A stretch of 64,000 nucleotides of DNA from Lophius americanus (taxonomy: Eukaryota; Chordata; Actinopteri; Lophiiformes; Lophiidae). Location: contig JBBDHG010000110.1 of NCBI GenBank assembly GCA_037951165.1, positions 186,001 to 250,000 of the forward strand, in the 5' to 3' direction. The notes below the pieces were generated by a model, which did no database searches, was not told the DNA's origin, and worked only from the letters and a program-made list of their open reading frames with translations. The position numbers and the translations under genes were made by a program. Of the stretch, positions 36,893-48,116 are shown one piece after another (positions within the stretch are counted from its first letter, which is position 1; the number at the start of each line of letters is the position of its first letter).

Positions 36893-39800
36893 CTACATCA
36901 AGACACACACAAACACACACACACTCACACATGTAGATTGTTTGCAGGCTACATGAATCTCAGCATAATCAAGGGAACTTCGATGAGGCTGATGCTGCTG
37001 ATAAATTTATTTTTTAATATTATCTCATTTTAATAATCTTTTTACATTTTAAACCCTTGTGTGCATGTTTTGCAGTGATAGAAGGAAACAGTAGTACGGA
37101 TTGGTGTGAAAGAGAAAGACCTCTATGTGACTTCAGCACTAAAATCATGGACAGCTCCTAAGCATAGACATGAACTTTGCGCCATCTGCTGGCGAGTGCA
37201 GGTAATAGCAGACACGATTCTAAACGATATGAGATGTATCAGTTCTGAAAGACTGCTGCAGTCAATAAAATGCACATAATTAAAGAAATATTGCAATTAA
37301 TTATTCTTAAATGTGACCCAATAATAATCTTAAAGCAGTTTTGACAAATATGTTTTAAGAACTGTCTCAGCTGCATGTAGCTCTCTGATTTAATCACTCC
37401 AAATCAACACAGGAATCAAACACAATCAATCAATATTACAAATTAAGAGCAGGCAAGGGAAATCTGAATAAAAGTAGGAGGACAACACTGCAGAAAAAGA
37501 ATTTCAAACAAACAACAAAGCCTTGTTTCTCGGAAATGTTCTCATGAAGCATGTCATGCATGTGACAAATAATCAAATTTTTATTAGTGAGTGATTGTTT
37601 TGTAGTATTATATTCTGTTTTATGTCGTAACTATGTTTTTATTGTGTTATTCACATGTATTTTTGAAGTAATTGGTTTTTGTCAGTAATGTATCAATAAA
37701 AATAAATGAAATAAAGCAAGTAAACGTTGACACCCCACACAGCAAAGTCACAGCATCGTGCTAATCAGAGGACTTGCCTTTCCTCCCATTTACCGGTGGG
37801 CCTTGGGGTTTTTCCTCACAGTTTGTAGCTAGAAGAGAGACAGATGGAGGCTCATGAATCCTTATATGTTGTTACACTGACATATGTGCTCAAATATGCA
37901 ACCGCAGATCCACGCCGCTATCCCAAGATGCTGCACATGAAAGCCCAAAATTGCTACAAAGCTATATAGCTTAATAATAAACTACAATGTGTGGTTAATT
38001 ATACAGTGCATTTTCTATTTTACTCATAATGCAACATCCAACATCCTGGCAGAAGCATTCAGCCTGTAGAGTATCACTCAGAGCACAATGACTGTAGACA
38101 ATTAAAAAAACATTTTATGGAAACCTTATACGGTGAGTCAGACGGCTCCGCAGTAATCTATGAGAAATACAAGCACACATGCAAAGGTCCGAAGCCCGCC
38201 GCGTAAACAGATGGGAGAGGAGAAAGTGGTGACAGCCAAAAGTCTGGCCATTCATTCAAGCCTCAGGGATGAATGTACTGTGAGCCTTTACTCATAATAG
38301 TAAATTATTATGACTTTTATGAATTTAAAGGATTAGGGAATTTATTTCAACCTCTATTACTGCTATGCACAGGCAAATAATGTTTTCAGTGTGACCATTA
38401 TTTAGAGAAAAATGAAGTGGATGGAAAAAAATCATAGTGGCGCTTCACCTTTCTTACACGGTCGAGTTTCTTACAAATGTTTGTTGTCTGTGTCATGTTC
38501 ATAGAATGAGTTAGGTACCTCCATTTCGCTTTGAATCAGTCTTGATGTTGTGAAAATACGCAATAATCCAAAATAAAAATGTATTTACTAAAGTGAAGAT
38601 CCTGTTTTGAAAGCGGTAGAAAGTTTTGATATTCAAGTTATAATGTAGGGAGTACAGGTAAACAAAAAATCTTAAAACTCAAATTAGGTAAAGTACTGAA
38701 GTAAGATTTGTGCTTGATTACCTCCCATCTAACATGCAATAATTTCTTTAACCGTTAATGAACAGGATTTCTGAAGATAAGAATCCAAAGCGTGAAGAAA
38801 AGAGAAGAAAGATTCCAAGGCTGATTCTGCACTGACAAACACACCTGCTCGACCATCTTGGGGTTCACACACCCTGAACTCCTCCCCTCTTGACCCTTAG
38901 GAGTTGCCGCACATGAATAGATAACATAGAGCAAAATTAGGTCAAAACACAGCAGCAAAACAAGACATGAGCAGGTTTACCCACCGTCCAGCCCTCCTAT
39001 GCAAACATTACAGAGCAATAACATGGATCCATTCCTAAAAAGTCTCCACACACACACGTACTCAGACATTTGCGTTACACAAGCCGCTGAGTGCCATATG
39101 GCTCCACGGGAACAACATCCCAAGGTCGAATCAATACCTCCCCCCTTTCCCCACACTGCCTCTGGCCTGGAGGATGAGGCAGCTAGAGAGACGAAGAAAC
39201 TCAGGGAGAGAGGGAGAGAGAAGGAAATGCAGAGAGAAAAGAGGAAAAGGTGACACACAGAGGGTGAAAACAAGATGGCAGCGATACAGAAGAAAGGTGG
39301 CACCAAGAGAGGGAAAGCAGAGGAAAGAGTGATGGTGATGAAGAGGGACGTGGATGGCAGCTTTACAGAAGACAAGGAACAAGTTCTCCAGAACCGCCTG
39401 AGCCTTTTTCTTTTTTTAGTCGCCCCAGTAATCCCCTCCAATCAAAGTAAAGCGTCCGCAGCATTGGGTTCGGAGACCAGAGGAAAAGTGATCATCGCTC
39501 TGTATTACACGTCGCTACAACACATGTCGTTTGGTGAAGGAGTGCTGAGGAACAAATAGGACTTCAGACGTCTCTTTGGAGAAGAGACGTCTTTGGAGAT
39601 GTGAGCAGCTCAAAGCGTTTCAGCTATTTTCAAAGGACTCAGTTTGTGAAGTTTAGTAGAGAGCAGAGCTCATCAGCTCATATCAGGTCCGGTGACAAAG
39701 TACCTCAGCAGTCCTAGTAGCTAAAACAACAGAAACACATGTATGAGCAGCAGGAGACTGTGTTTGGACACAATGCCGGTCCAATCAATAGGAGGGAAGG

Positions 39801-39995
39801 GTAAGAACAACACGACAGCCCAGAGACTGTGACACAGCTGCAGCAGTGGGGGGTCTACAGGGACAAACAGGAAGCTCCGCCTCCTGTGGACCCAGCCACC
39901 CGCTGTTGCAGACGAGGTTTTGGCCTTCAGAGTGAGGCACCGTTCAAGCGGTGCTCTCAGTCAGAGAGACTAAACCAACACATTCAGGTACAGAC
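36893..39995 (-). other. rims2: rims2 intron between candidate cassettes
   Basis: About 3.1 kb with A/T-rich sequence and a diverged AAGTA-rich repeat at about 38560-38735. It also has an exon-like 35-nt segment at 37794-37828 (rejected below) and purine-rich sequence at 39180-39340. Confidence 0.65.
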
Positions 39996-40028
39996 CTTCA
40001 CAAGGTTCTGTTCCTTCGTCTCCATCTT
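39996..40028 (-). CDS. rims2: Possible rims2 33-nt microexon
   Basis: A 33-nt segment starting 194 nt downstream (gene sense) of exon L. The acceptor has a very good pyrimidine tract (TTTCCATTTTTCTCTCAG); the donor is GAAG|gtctgt. In the phase set by exon L (phase 1 in, phase 1 out) it reads KDGDEGTEPCE and then the split Gly codon, with no stop. It is acidic and begins with AAG after the acceptor (CAGAAG tandem acceptor). Confidence 0.45.
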
Positions 40029-40222
40029 CTGAGAGAAAAATGGAAAGAGGAACCAAGTCGAGATGTTATGAATGGAATGATCAACGAAGAGCAATCGTCA
40101 CGTGATCTTTGCTGATCATACATCAGCAAATAACAGTCCTGTAGGAAGTGTTTCTTCTCAGCGCCAACAAGCTGGCCCTCCAAAATAAGAGGAAAAAAAT
40201 GAAATAAAATCAGGTGACTTAC

Positions 40223-40329
40223 TTCGGTCTTTCCCCGCGGGTGGGAGCTGTGGGAGTTGTCGTCCTCGTCTACTGGACATGGGGGTACTGTTGGGACTGG
40301 TCTGCACTGATCCGCTACGAGGATGTGCC
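40223..40329 (-). CDS. rims2: rims2 exon L: RIM-BP-binding proline motif
   Basis: Exon of 107 bp, entered in phase 2 and left in phase 1. It encodes AHPRSGSVQTSPNSTPMSS and then RRGRQLPQLPPAGKDR. RxLPxLP is the SH3-ligand motif through which RIM proteins bind RIM-BP, linking the active-zone scaffold to presynaptic calcium channels (established for the family). The acceptor TTCATGTAG and donor GAA|gtaagt are clear. The flanking genomic C-rich run is not coding. The final single base A determines the first codon of every downstream alternative: AGT with exon M, AAA with the three candidate cassettes. Confidence 0.97.
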
Positions 40330-41913
40330 CTACATGAAAAAAAAAAATAGCAAAAAAAAAGGTAGTGGACAACGGGGTGAGACACAGATTAGGACGCGGT
40401 GTGATGGTGGATGCCGGGCCGGGCCACGTTGCACCCACATCACAGAGAGAGAGAAGTAATGATAATTCTTTCGTACAAAGGGGAAATCTATGAGCCGTCT
40501 GTGGGAGACTGATACATGATTCAATCTGGCTACGTGAGGTCAGTTTAATCATATTTACTTTGGATCTTTGTCACTGTCAGGCTCAAACTGCGGCAATCAG
40601 TGCCCGCAATTATACCAATGCAAAACAGAGAAGTTCTTGCATAAATCAAATCTGAATCTTTTACAATTCAAGACATATAAATAATTATAGAGCTTGAAAA
40701 TGCAAAAAAATAATTGCATATAGTGAGTTTGGATTCTATATACAGGACTTCTAACAGAGACCCAATGCACACGGCAGTAATGTTTGGCACATGGCATGGG
40801 AAAAGGGAACTCTAAGGGAACAGAGCTGCAATAAAAGATGAATCAATCGCGTGTACAGTCGCCTCATCAAGCTGGAAGGAGAAAAGAGTTCAACGCAAAA
40901 AACCAGCAGACCAGAGCAACCATGCGATCAGACCGTCCCCAAAAGGCTGCAACTCAAATCATAAAGAGAATTCAACAAAAAAAACAAAGAAAAAAACAAT
41001 GTCATAACAGGAGAAACCACATCGGTTGATGTTAGTGATGAAACAAAGGGTAAAAATGCCGGCCCATCACTGCTATACTCACGCACCTGTATGAGCAGTG
41101 TGTTCCAAATCAAAACCAGTCAGTACACTAGCTACGGTGTCCAGACTGTCGTGCCCGGGACACGTGTAAAGAAAATACAGCACCAGCGCCTTTGGGGACA
41201 AAACAGAAAGTGGCTAGGTGGATGGTGGGGTAGTCAGGGGGGGGGGGTGGGGGATGAAAGTGGGTTTGGTGAAGTCAGGTGAGGAGGTAGGGGGGGAGCA
41301 GGGCTCTGAAAGGGTGGGAGGTAGGTGGCAGTGATGTGATTTTTTAAAATTCATTCTGGGTGTTAGTCAGGCTCAGGGTGGGTGGGAGCTGATGGGACGG
41401 GGTCTGAACTGGTTTAGTTCTGCAAAGGTTCTAGTTGTGCAAACACTTAGCGGAGGCAGAGCTGCTCTGGGGAAAGAAGCGATCTGATGGGTAGATTTGA
41501 ACTTCAACGAAACAAGTCACTGTCCTCAAATTAGCAGACGGACCTTTAGATCAGCGAGATATTCTGCTCTCTTTTTACTGGCTGCTAGTACATAGACAAA
41601 GATGTGCTGAGTCAGCTCGCCACCTAGGTTTCTATAGCAGCGATTTGCGTAAGCTAGCTAACTTATCGACCAAGGTACTGCCTTTTCCAGCCTTCTGTAT
41701 GTCTATGCTGCTACACAGCTAATTATAGCTTTAAAGCATCAACTGGCTTTAGCCTAAATGTTTTTTGGACTCCTTATCAATGGTTTGAATGAACGTTTGA
41801 TGTTTAATATCCCCTCCCTCCAGAGTAACCACGCCTCGGGGAAATGATTGCACAATTACAACTCTGGTCTGTTTCAGTGCTTAGTTGGTTAGCGTCTCCA
41901 ATCTGGGGCACAC
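40330..41913 (-). other. rims2: rims2 intron (exon K to exon L)
   Basis: About 1.6 kb. G-rich plus-strand stretches (41230-41305) and A-rich tracts (40980-41000). No exon or recognisable element was seen. Confidence 0.7.
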
Positions 41914-42099
41914 CTCGTCAAGGCAGGTGAGGGGGGGGCAGACCTCCCAGATGGCAGAGACGGCATGGACCTCATGAAGGAAGAGTCGTGGGGGCGTTCA
42001 GTGGAGCGCGAGCGGGAGGTTGTGCGCTCTATAGTGGGCCGCTGGTCTGCAGAGCGGGACCTGCTGTGATACTCATGTCTATCCATGGCTCCGTGGTTC
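41914..42099 (-). CDS. rims2: rims2 exon K: Arg/Ser-rich linker
   Basis: Exon of 186 bp, phase 2 in and out (62 codons). It reads NHGAMDRHEYHSRSRSADQ, then RPTIERTTSRSRSTERP, then FMRSMPSLPSGRSAPPSPAL. This matches the RIM2 linker 'HRSRSTEQRPLLERTTTRSRSTERP...MRSMPSLMTGRSAPPSPALSR'. The acceptor CAATGTAG and donor ACGAG|gtgtgc are used. The SAPPSPAL segment just before exon L is proline-rich. Frame-neutral length makes skipping possible. Confidence 0.97.
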
Positions 42100-43900
42100 C
42101 TACATTGAGAGATAGGCAGGCACTCAGTGGGGGGGCCAGCAGGGCAGGGACACGTGGCTGGCAGGATGGATGGCAAAGAAAAGATCTCCTTTAAAGTGCA
42201 CAGAGGCCACAGTGCATGTGTGTGTGTAACATACCAGTGCACAGCACACATTCAGTACAAATCACACACTTAACATTGTTTCAGAACATGTTTGCCCCCC
42301 GTCATCCGGTCTGGTCGGATCTAGCATCTGGATTTGCATATTTGCTTATTAATAAGTGAGCAGAACACATTCAAAAATATGAAACCTTAGAGTCTGCTTT
42401 GATAATTGATCTCCGGTTTATATCATGAATGTATCATTTTGATTACATTTGGTGTAATTTGATTAAGACAATTAAAAAAATGCAGGCATGGCCCTTTAAA
42501 AAAAATACAATTAAACTGTCCAGCAACTCTTGGAAGACAGTAGACAGAGCTTAAAGCTTAATAAACATCCATAATTATGATTTAGAGTTACAAAAGAAGT
42601 TTTCATTCTATAATATCAGAAATATTCAATCAGTGGTGAAAGTGGCATTTGTGAAATATACATACGATTAAATACATTACAGCTTTGTCTATTATTCTCC
42701 AGAAGCACCTGAATGACTTCATTTGAAACGGACAGCTGAGTGTGTAAATGGGTCATGTGGTGTGTTTACGTCCATGATGATCTGAGGTGGACAGAGACGT
42801 GAAGTGCATCTATACATTGATTTTTTTTTTTTTTTGTGTTCTGCCATCATTATTATTTCTGGCACATTTAGTATTTGAAGAGCTGCAGAAAAAAAAAAAG
42901 AGCAGGTGAGGTTTCTCCACTTTGACAATCATTCACAGAATAGAGGGAACTTTAAGACAGAAGGCAAAACTAAAATATCCTCATAAATCGACATCAAACA
43001 AATCAAGATAGTGAAATATCTGGTGTTTGGACATGAGTTTTCACACAAAGAGAGGGTTTAGAACATGCAGGCTGTAAAAAGTTACCCTTATTTCCATCTT
43101 TCCCTGCTTGGGTGCAGACAGAAACGACCAGTACCAGAGTAGAAGAAGCTAGTGGGATATCGCTGTCATACTCGCTACGTTCTTCTCTTGAAAAAAAAAA
43201 AAGTGAGCAGCTCAGGGAGCAGGAGAGCCCTCGTTAATGGATATCATGGCTGAGCCGAGCTGGGGAACTTTGAGACGGTTTAATAACGTCTGGATGCTGA
43301 GGTTAAGAGGAGACGACACAATGTGCAACCAGTTACAGTGTTTCTCAGCTGGGAGGGGGGAGGTCTCTCTTTTTACATAGGGTCCACCAGAAAAATGGCG
43401 TGGGTCCTGCGGATTGATGGGTGTCAGCAGACCTTTCTATACATGCTTGAAACGGCTCGGCAGTCCATTCGGGTCAGGCATGAGCAGCCAAAAGGGAAAA
43501 CGCAGAGCTGCTGGGCAGTCAGTCCAGAGCAATGCATCCTGGATGTCATTGCATTGGTAAGCGACAAGCAGCTAAAATGCTGTAAAACGGGCAACACTAA
43601 AAAAAGAAATCACACACACCACTGACCAGCATAGCGCTGCTGGTATAATGTACATGGGTACATAAACAAGGACATCGACGAGGGAACAGTCATGTGCCAG
43701 AAGTTCAGTCAGCAACCAGCAAGACACGGAGCCCACTTCGGAGCCGTGATGACTTCTGAGCAAAAACCGATATCAGACAGGATATCATTTTCTGGTCATC
43801 ACAGGTACGATCACGGGTAAATCAATGACGGACGGGAGGACAACTGGAGGAGACCACAAGCTGGCGGATGCACTGATGCAGCGGCATTGCATGTCAATAC
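42100..43900 (-). other. rims2: rims2 intron (exon J to exon K)
   Basis: About 1.8 kb, A/T-rich, with a T17 run at about 42820-42836 and an A11 run at about 42889. No further exon is supported. Confidence 0.7.
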
Positions 43901-44017
43901 CTCTCGTAGTCACAGTCGGAGGAGTAGGCGCCCTCAGAATAGGCGCGGGCCATCCTAGTGGAACGCAGTAACCTGACTGCTTCCTCTCGGCAGATCGGGT
44001 ATACGCGATGGTTTCGG
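43901..44017 (-). CDS. rims2: rims2 exon J: symmetric linker exon
   Basis: Exon of 117 bp (39 codons), phase 2 in and out. It reads RNHRVYPICREEAVRLLR, then STRMARAYSEGAYSSDCDYE. The acceptor is TTTTTTCGCCAG and the donor GAGAG|gtattg. It is open in the single phase demanded by its neighbours. I place it in the alternatively spliced C2A-C2B linker by position and phase; the peptide is not one I can assign confidently to a named mammalian exon. The EEAVRLLR stretch could form a short helix. Confidence 0.85.
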
Positions 44018-45554
44018 CTGGCGAAAAAATATCACAACTGGTCAGTATTTAAATTGTCCAGCAGAAGGGGAAGAGGTTTAAAAAAAGAAAAAAAAAGGAT
44101 CCTGTGAAAGAAGAAAAGGCGGAATACACCTTCTGGATTACCCGTTTTGGACCCTCTCTGTCTGATTACTCAGCGTGACTGCAGGAGGAATCGCCTCTTG
44201 TAGACAAATCGCTACAAACGGAGATTACTTATTCATTCCTAGAATTGCTGTAGTCACTCTTTTGGTGGATGTGATGAAAAATGTGATGCAGTCTTGGAGA
44301 AGAGTGTCTTAGACATACTGAGATGATGAAAAGAGAGTGTAAGTAATGCTGATACCGGATGGATGAATTCTCAGTATGTGGTGGTACAGAAAGCAAACAT
44401 TTGGTATGTATTTGATCTTTAGCAGAAGAAATACATCGTTTAGCACCACTGGCTACAGCCAGTAATATGAGGAAGCCTCTTTTGTGTACATATAAATGCA
44501 GTGTTTCCCACACATAGGCTCTATTTTGGCACCCTGCCCACGTGAATTAAGTATTATTCGGCTCTTCCTGAACATTAGCATTCCCTTTGGCAGATAAACA
44601 GTTCCTCAAATTAAGGCTTCCAGGTGAGTTTTGAATGTTTTTTGCCTCAAAAAAAATTTAGAAAATAGCTCTTGATCCGTTAGCTTAATGATAACCGATA
44701 ATGGCAATTGTCATCGATATGCTAACGGAATTAGCATTGATGGCGCGGCCATAATAACACAATAAACAAATATGTACAAATAAATTATTTCAATTAACAA
44801 TAATCTTTCAGTTAATTTCAGTTTGGTTAATCCCTGAAAATTAAAACATTAAAAGAATGACATGTGAATAGTCAAAACACATACACAATGCCAACCAATC
44901 CTTACATCTACTTTTAATACACTGCTCAAAGACAGGAAATATAAGTATGTTGAAAAAAAAATGGTTATGGAGTCAAATTCTAACAGTTTTTCCCTCTAAT
45001 AGCTGTTTAGTAGAATTTTTTATTTTGAAATGTGAAATAGAGTAAGTCCAAGATATTTATATCTAATGTTTATTCATTGACAAATAGAAATGTATTTTGA
45101 CACGTATATAGTTATTTGTAATTTATTTAATAAGTTATTAAGATTTTATTAATTTATTTTGTTTGTAAATAGTTATTTGGTAATATATTTTAATTTGTAA
45201 ATAGTTATATATGATGACTTCACGTTGAGATAGAAGTTGGTTTTTCCTTCACAGTAAGTAAGTCAGTAGGTGATACCCTGTTCTCTGACTAGTTCATAAG
45301 TTAACCCCTGCGTCACACACTGTGCTGCGGCGCCCACGACTGCAAGTAAATTCTCCACCTCTCTCCACCCAAATACACGAAACTCGATAAAAGTAGAAGC
45401 CGGCGTCTGTCGGTGGTGGGGGCATGCCATAGTGATAGTGCCATGTGTTCACAAGTGACAGATTCATTCAAGAAAAGAAAGGTGGTGTGAGCCGGAGAGT
45501 TGGAAAGTGGTGGTGCAGGGGAGGGGCTTCATGCAAGCTCAGGTAAAAGTCTAC
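44018..45554 (-). other. rims2: rims2 intron (exon S to exon J)
   Basis: About 1.5 kb, strongly A/T-rich at 44750-45230 with repeated AATAGTTATTTG-type motifs. No exon is supported. Confidence 0.7.
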
Positions 45555-45620
45555 CTGGGGTCCTTTTGATGGTCGTCAATGGGCTGAGCATGTCTGGTTG
45601 GAGGTAGCGTGAGAAAATGG
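45555..45620 (-). CDS. rims2: rims2 exon S: 66-nt symmetric exon
   Basis: A 66-nt exon (22 codons), phase 2 in and out. It reads SHFLTLPPTRHAQPIDDHQ, then KDP, then the split Arg codon. Mammalian RIM2 long forms have 'SHFLTLPRSRHTQTSDHHHRDGR' at this place, so the assignment is good despite the length. The acceptor is GGTTGCAG and the donor CCCAG|gtagac. The larger minus-strand open frame in another frame is a shadow. Confidence 0.93.
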
Positions 45621-47059
45621 CTGCAACCACATGGAGGGAGGAGAGAAGACAGAGATGGATCTGAGATGGCAACGAGGACGGAGGGGAGGAGGAGTAAAAG
45701 GAGAGAGAGGGGCGAGGAAAACAGAGGGAGAGAGATTTCTCAAAGAAGGAGAGATTTCCAAATGGGTAGGATGTAAAGAGAATGACATCGCTCATGGGAG
45801 AGGTTGATGTTAGAGCTCAAAGAGGAGGAACGGGAGAGGAAGAGTGGAGGGGATGTCTTCCTCAGAGATGGATGGGATGAATACACCAGCATAGAAGAGC
45901 AGAGTCCAAAACACCTTAAACCTGCTTGGCGTCACCTAAACAGCATCATTTGACAACAAAGGCACTCGCACATTTTTCAAGAACATTTCAAAATGCAGAG
46001 AAATACGGTGAAAATGAAAATGTAGAAAAAGAAAAATACCACTCTGGTACACAAAACACAGAAAATACATTTTTTGGAACACTTCAACAATTGTTCAATG
46101 ATTCATTTCCTTTATTATTTTCATCTGCTTTCGATAAATAACCCGGCGTCGCTAATTAAAGCAGCAGAAATACTCTCGAGCGAGGGCTGTCCCAGACAAT
46201 TTAGATAAGTGCATTTTGCGCTCCTGACACTGATTTAAGGCGAGCCTCAGAAATATCAAATAGAGTTAATTGGACGGGGGGAAAGTAGCTGCTGCCTGGC
46301 AGTGCCAGGCTTCTGATTGGATCCTTCGGAGCTACATTTTCCAACCCTCACTGAAGAGAAGTGCTGATGGAGGTTAACTGACCACTTCCCCTGGACTACG
46401 TCTTCCATAAAGGCTCATGCAAATACTGCAGCACAGGACCGCCCTGCTTCTGCGTCCCCCCGCATAATCCTCCTTCTCCACCTGAATCTAAAGGAAAACG
46501 GTTAGTATGGATTAAAGTTGGAGTTAAAACTGTAACGCAACTTTAATGACGATATAGTTAAATTAATCATTTTCATTTCCAACTTATCACTCGCTACAAA
46601 AAAAACTTTTTTTTTCCAGATTCTGGATGGGTTTTAATGGTTAAGGTTGAACATCATCCACTTTCTAAGTCATTGGAGAGGACTCAACTGCAGAGGAGTC
46701 AAGAATAAGGAGCTGAAAGAAGGGGGTGACAGGAGTGAGGAGTCGAAAGGGAGTGAGAGGGGGGAGAGGCTTTCACTGCGGTTAAACATTTTCACATGAC
46801 ACTTTATTTTGTAGTTCTGAAGTAGAAATTATAAAACATCAACCGGAGTGGACCTGTCAAAAATACGCTTTGCAGAGAAAATGCATGATGTCCGTACTTA
46901 TTCATCTTTTGAATATTTGCAGTAAAACTGTTTACAGATTTTGCATCAGAGGAAAGTAGAAATGAACTAACTAACCGTTGGAATCTAGAAAAATTCCCAA
47001 ACATTGTATCAGCTCAAAACATTTTTGAATACTTCATCTTTAAGATGAAGAATCTAAAT

Positions 47060-47110
47060 TTAAAAAAAAAAATAATAATAATAATAATATGTATATATAT
47101 ATATTTCATT
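47060..47110. repeat. (AAT)n and (TA)n microsatellites
   Basis: A-rich run, then about six AAT units, then TATATATATA. Confidence 0.85.
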
Positions 47111-47534
47111 ATATATTTAAGGAACCAGGAAATTCTTAAAAATCATATCAGCATATAAAAGTCCCCCTGTTTTTCTACTCATCAGCCTCCTCTTGTGCTT
47201 GTCAGCCCCAGTTTATGCAGGTGTTTAGATGCTATAGATGCTATGTTCTATGTAGGTCAAAGGTCAGGTTCGGACCCCCGACGTGAAACAAAGATGCACT
47301 CAATCAAACCTCACGTAGTTTACAAACTACACACTCCCTGCATCATTCCTTCATCTGAGGCATAATGAGATACATTGAGGTATTTCAGTAGAACCTCCTC
47401 CTACTCTACCATCCCTTTCCTATTATTTTTTAGTCCCAATCGGCACAAAGGGCAGGACTAAGTGCAACACCCAAATTCCTCTTTTCCAGATTCCAGATGG
47501 AGGTATTTTCTTCACCGAGATATAAAAGCAGATA

Positions 47535-47935
47535 CACCAATAAGCCACAACTTTAATAAAAGCTACCGGTTCTAATGTTATGGCTGATCGGTGTGGGTAA
47601 CATCTTTCAATATATATTTAGCTGTAATATTGTGATCTTTTTTTTTTAGGATGTATGTCTTTTATCTCAGGTCAACACAAACCATCACTATTATTTAGAA
47701 ATTATTAACAAAAACCATATAGCCAAAACATTAGAACCAAGTACGGGTTCCAATGTTGTGGCTGATTGCTGTAGATTATATCTTTCATCATGTATGGCAA
47801 CGTAGGATTGTTATCTTTTGTTGTAATTGATTTATTGTATCACAAACCATCAGTATTATTAAGAAACTGTTAACATAAAGCATTCAGCCAAAACATTATA
47901 ACCATGAATCGGTTCTTATTCGCTAGATTACATCG
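47535..47935. mobile_element. Tandem MITE-like element with Tc1-like TIR motifs
   Basis: ACACCAATAAGCCACAAC at the left faces TAATGTTATGGCTGATCGGTG at about 47573. A second copy of the module follows at about 47718-47800 (AGCCAAAACATTAGAACC, AATGTTGTGGCTGATTGCTG), and AGCCAAAACATTATAACCAT occurs at about 47886. The AGCCAnAACATTA core is shared with the 2.2-kb satellite and the 60.6-kb element. Confidence 0.55.
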
Positions 47936-47977
47936 TTCACCATGCATGGGCCCAGTAGTGTACCGGGCAGTTGTTAC

Positions 47978-48116
47978 CTGGAGGGTGGAGGGACGCTGGG
48001 AGAGCGTGACCGCGCCCGGTTAATATCAGATGACCGAGAGCAGTGGTTGGACGACATCACCTGCTCAGGGACAGACAAGGTGGAGCTCTGGAAGTCACGA
48101 CCATTTGGCCGGTAGT
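47978..48116 (-). CDS. rims2: rims2 exon I: linker after C2A
   Basis: Exon of 139 bp, phase 1 in and phase 2 out. With the preceding G it reads DYRPNGRDFQSSTLSVPEQ, then VMSSNHCSRSSDINRARSR, then SPSVPPPS. It matches RIM2 'DYRHDGRDLQSSTLSVPEQVMSSNHCS...SPSVPPP'. This pattern separates it from RIM1 ('TTLTVPEQQRTTHH'). The acceptor is CCTTCACAG and the donor CCAG|gtaaca. Confidence 0.97.

Larger units (their letters stand above)
45621..47977 (-). other. rims2: rims2 intron (exon I to exon S)
   Basis: About 2.4 kb. I looked for the mammalian 'NVEQGLRGTRTMTGHYNTIS' exon here and did not find it. 46140-46460 is repeat-free and carries a CATGCAAAT octamer-type site (46418). 47060-47110 is (AAT)n/(TA)n. 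47535-47935 carries TIR motifs of the Tc1-like family. Confidence 0.65.

Noticed and set aside
37794..37828. 35-nt minus-strand segment with a very good acceptor (CTCTTCTAG) and donor CACCG|gtaaat
   Set aside because: 35 nt is not frame-neutral. In phase 1 it is open but puts every downstream candidate and exon M out of frame (the 87-nt exon then starts AAG TGA). It could be a poison exon, but there is no support beyond splice-site appearance.
39131..39441. Minus-strand frames rich in Leu/Ser/Phe
   Set aside because: They are translation of purine-rich low-complexity DNA. A CAG...gtattg segment of 29 nt inside is not frame-neutral.
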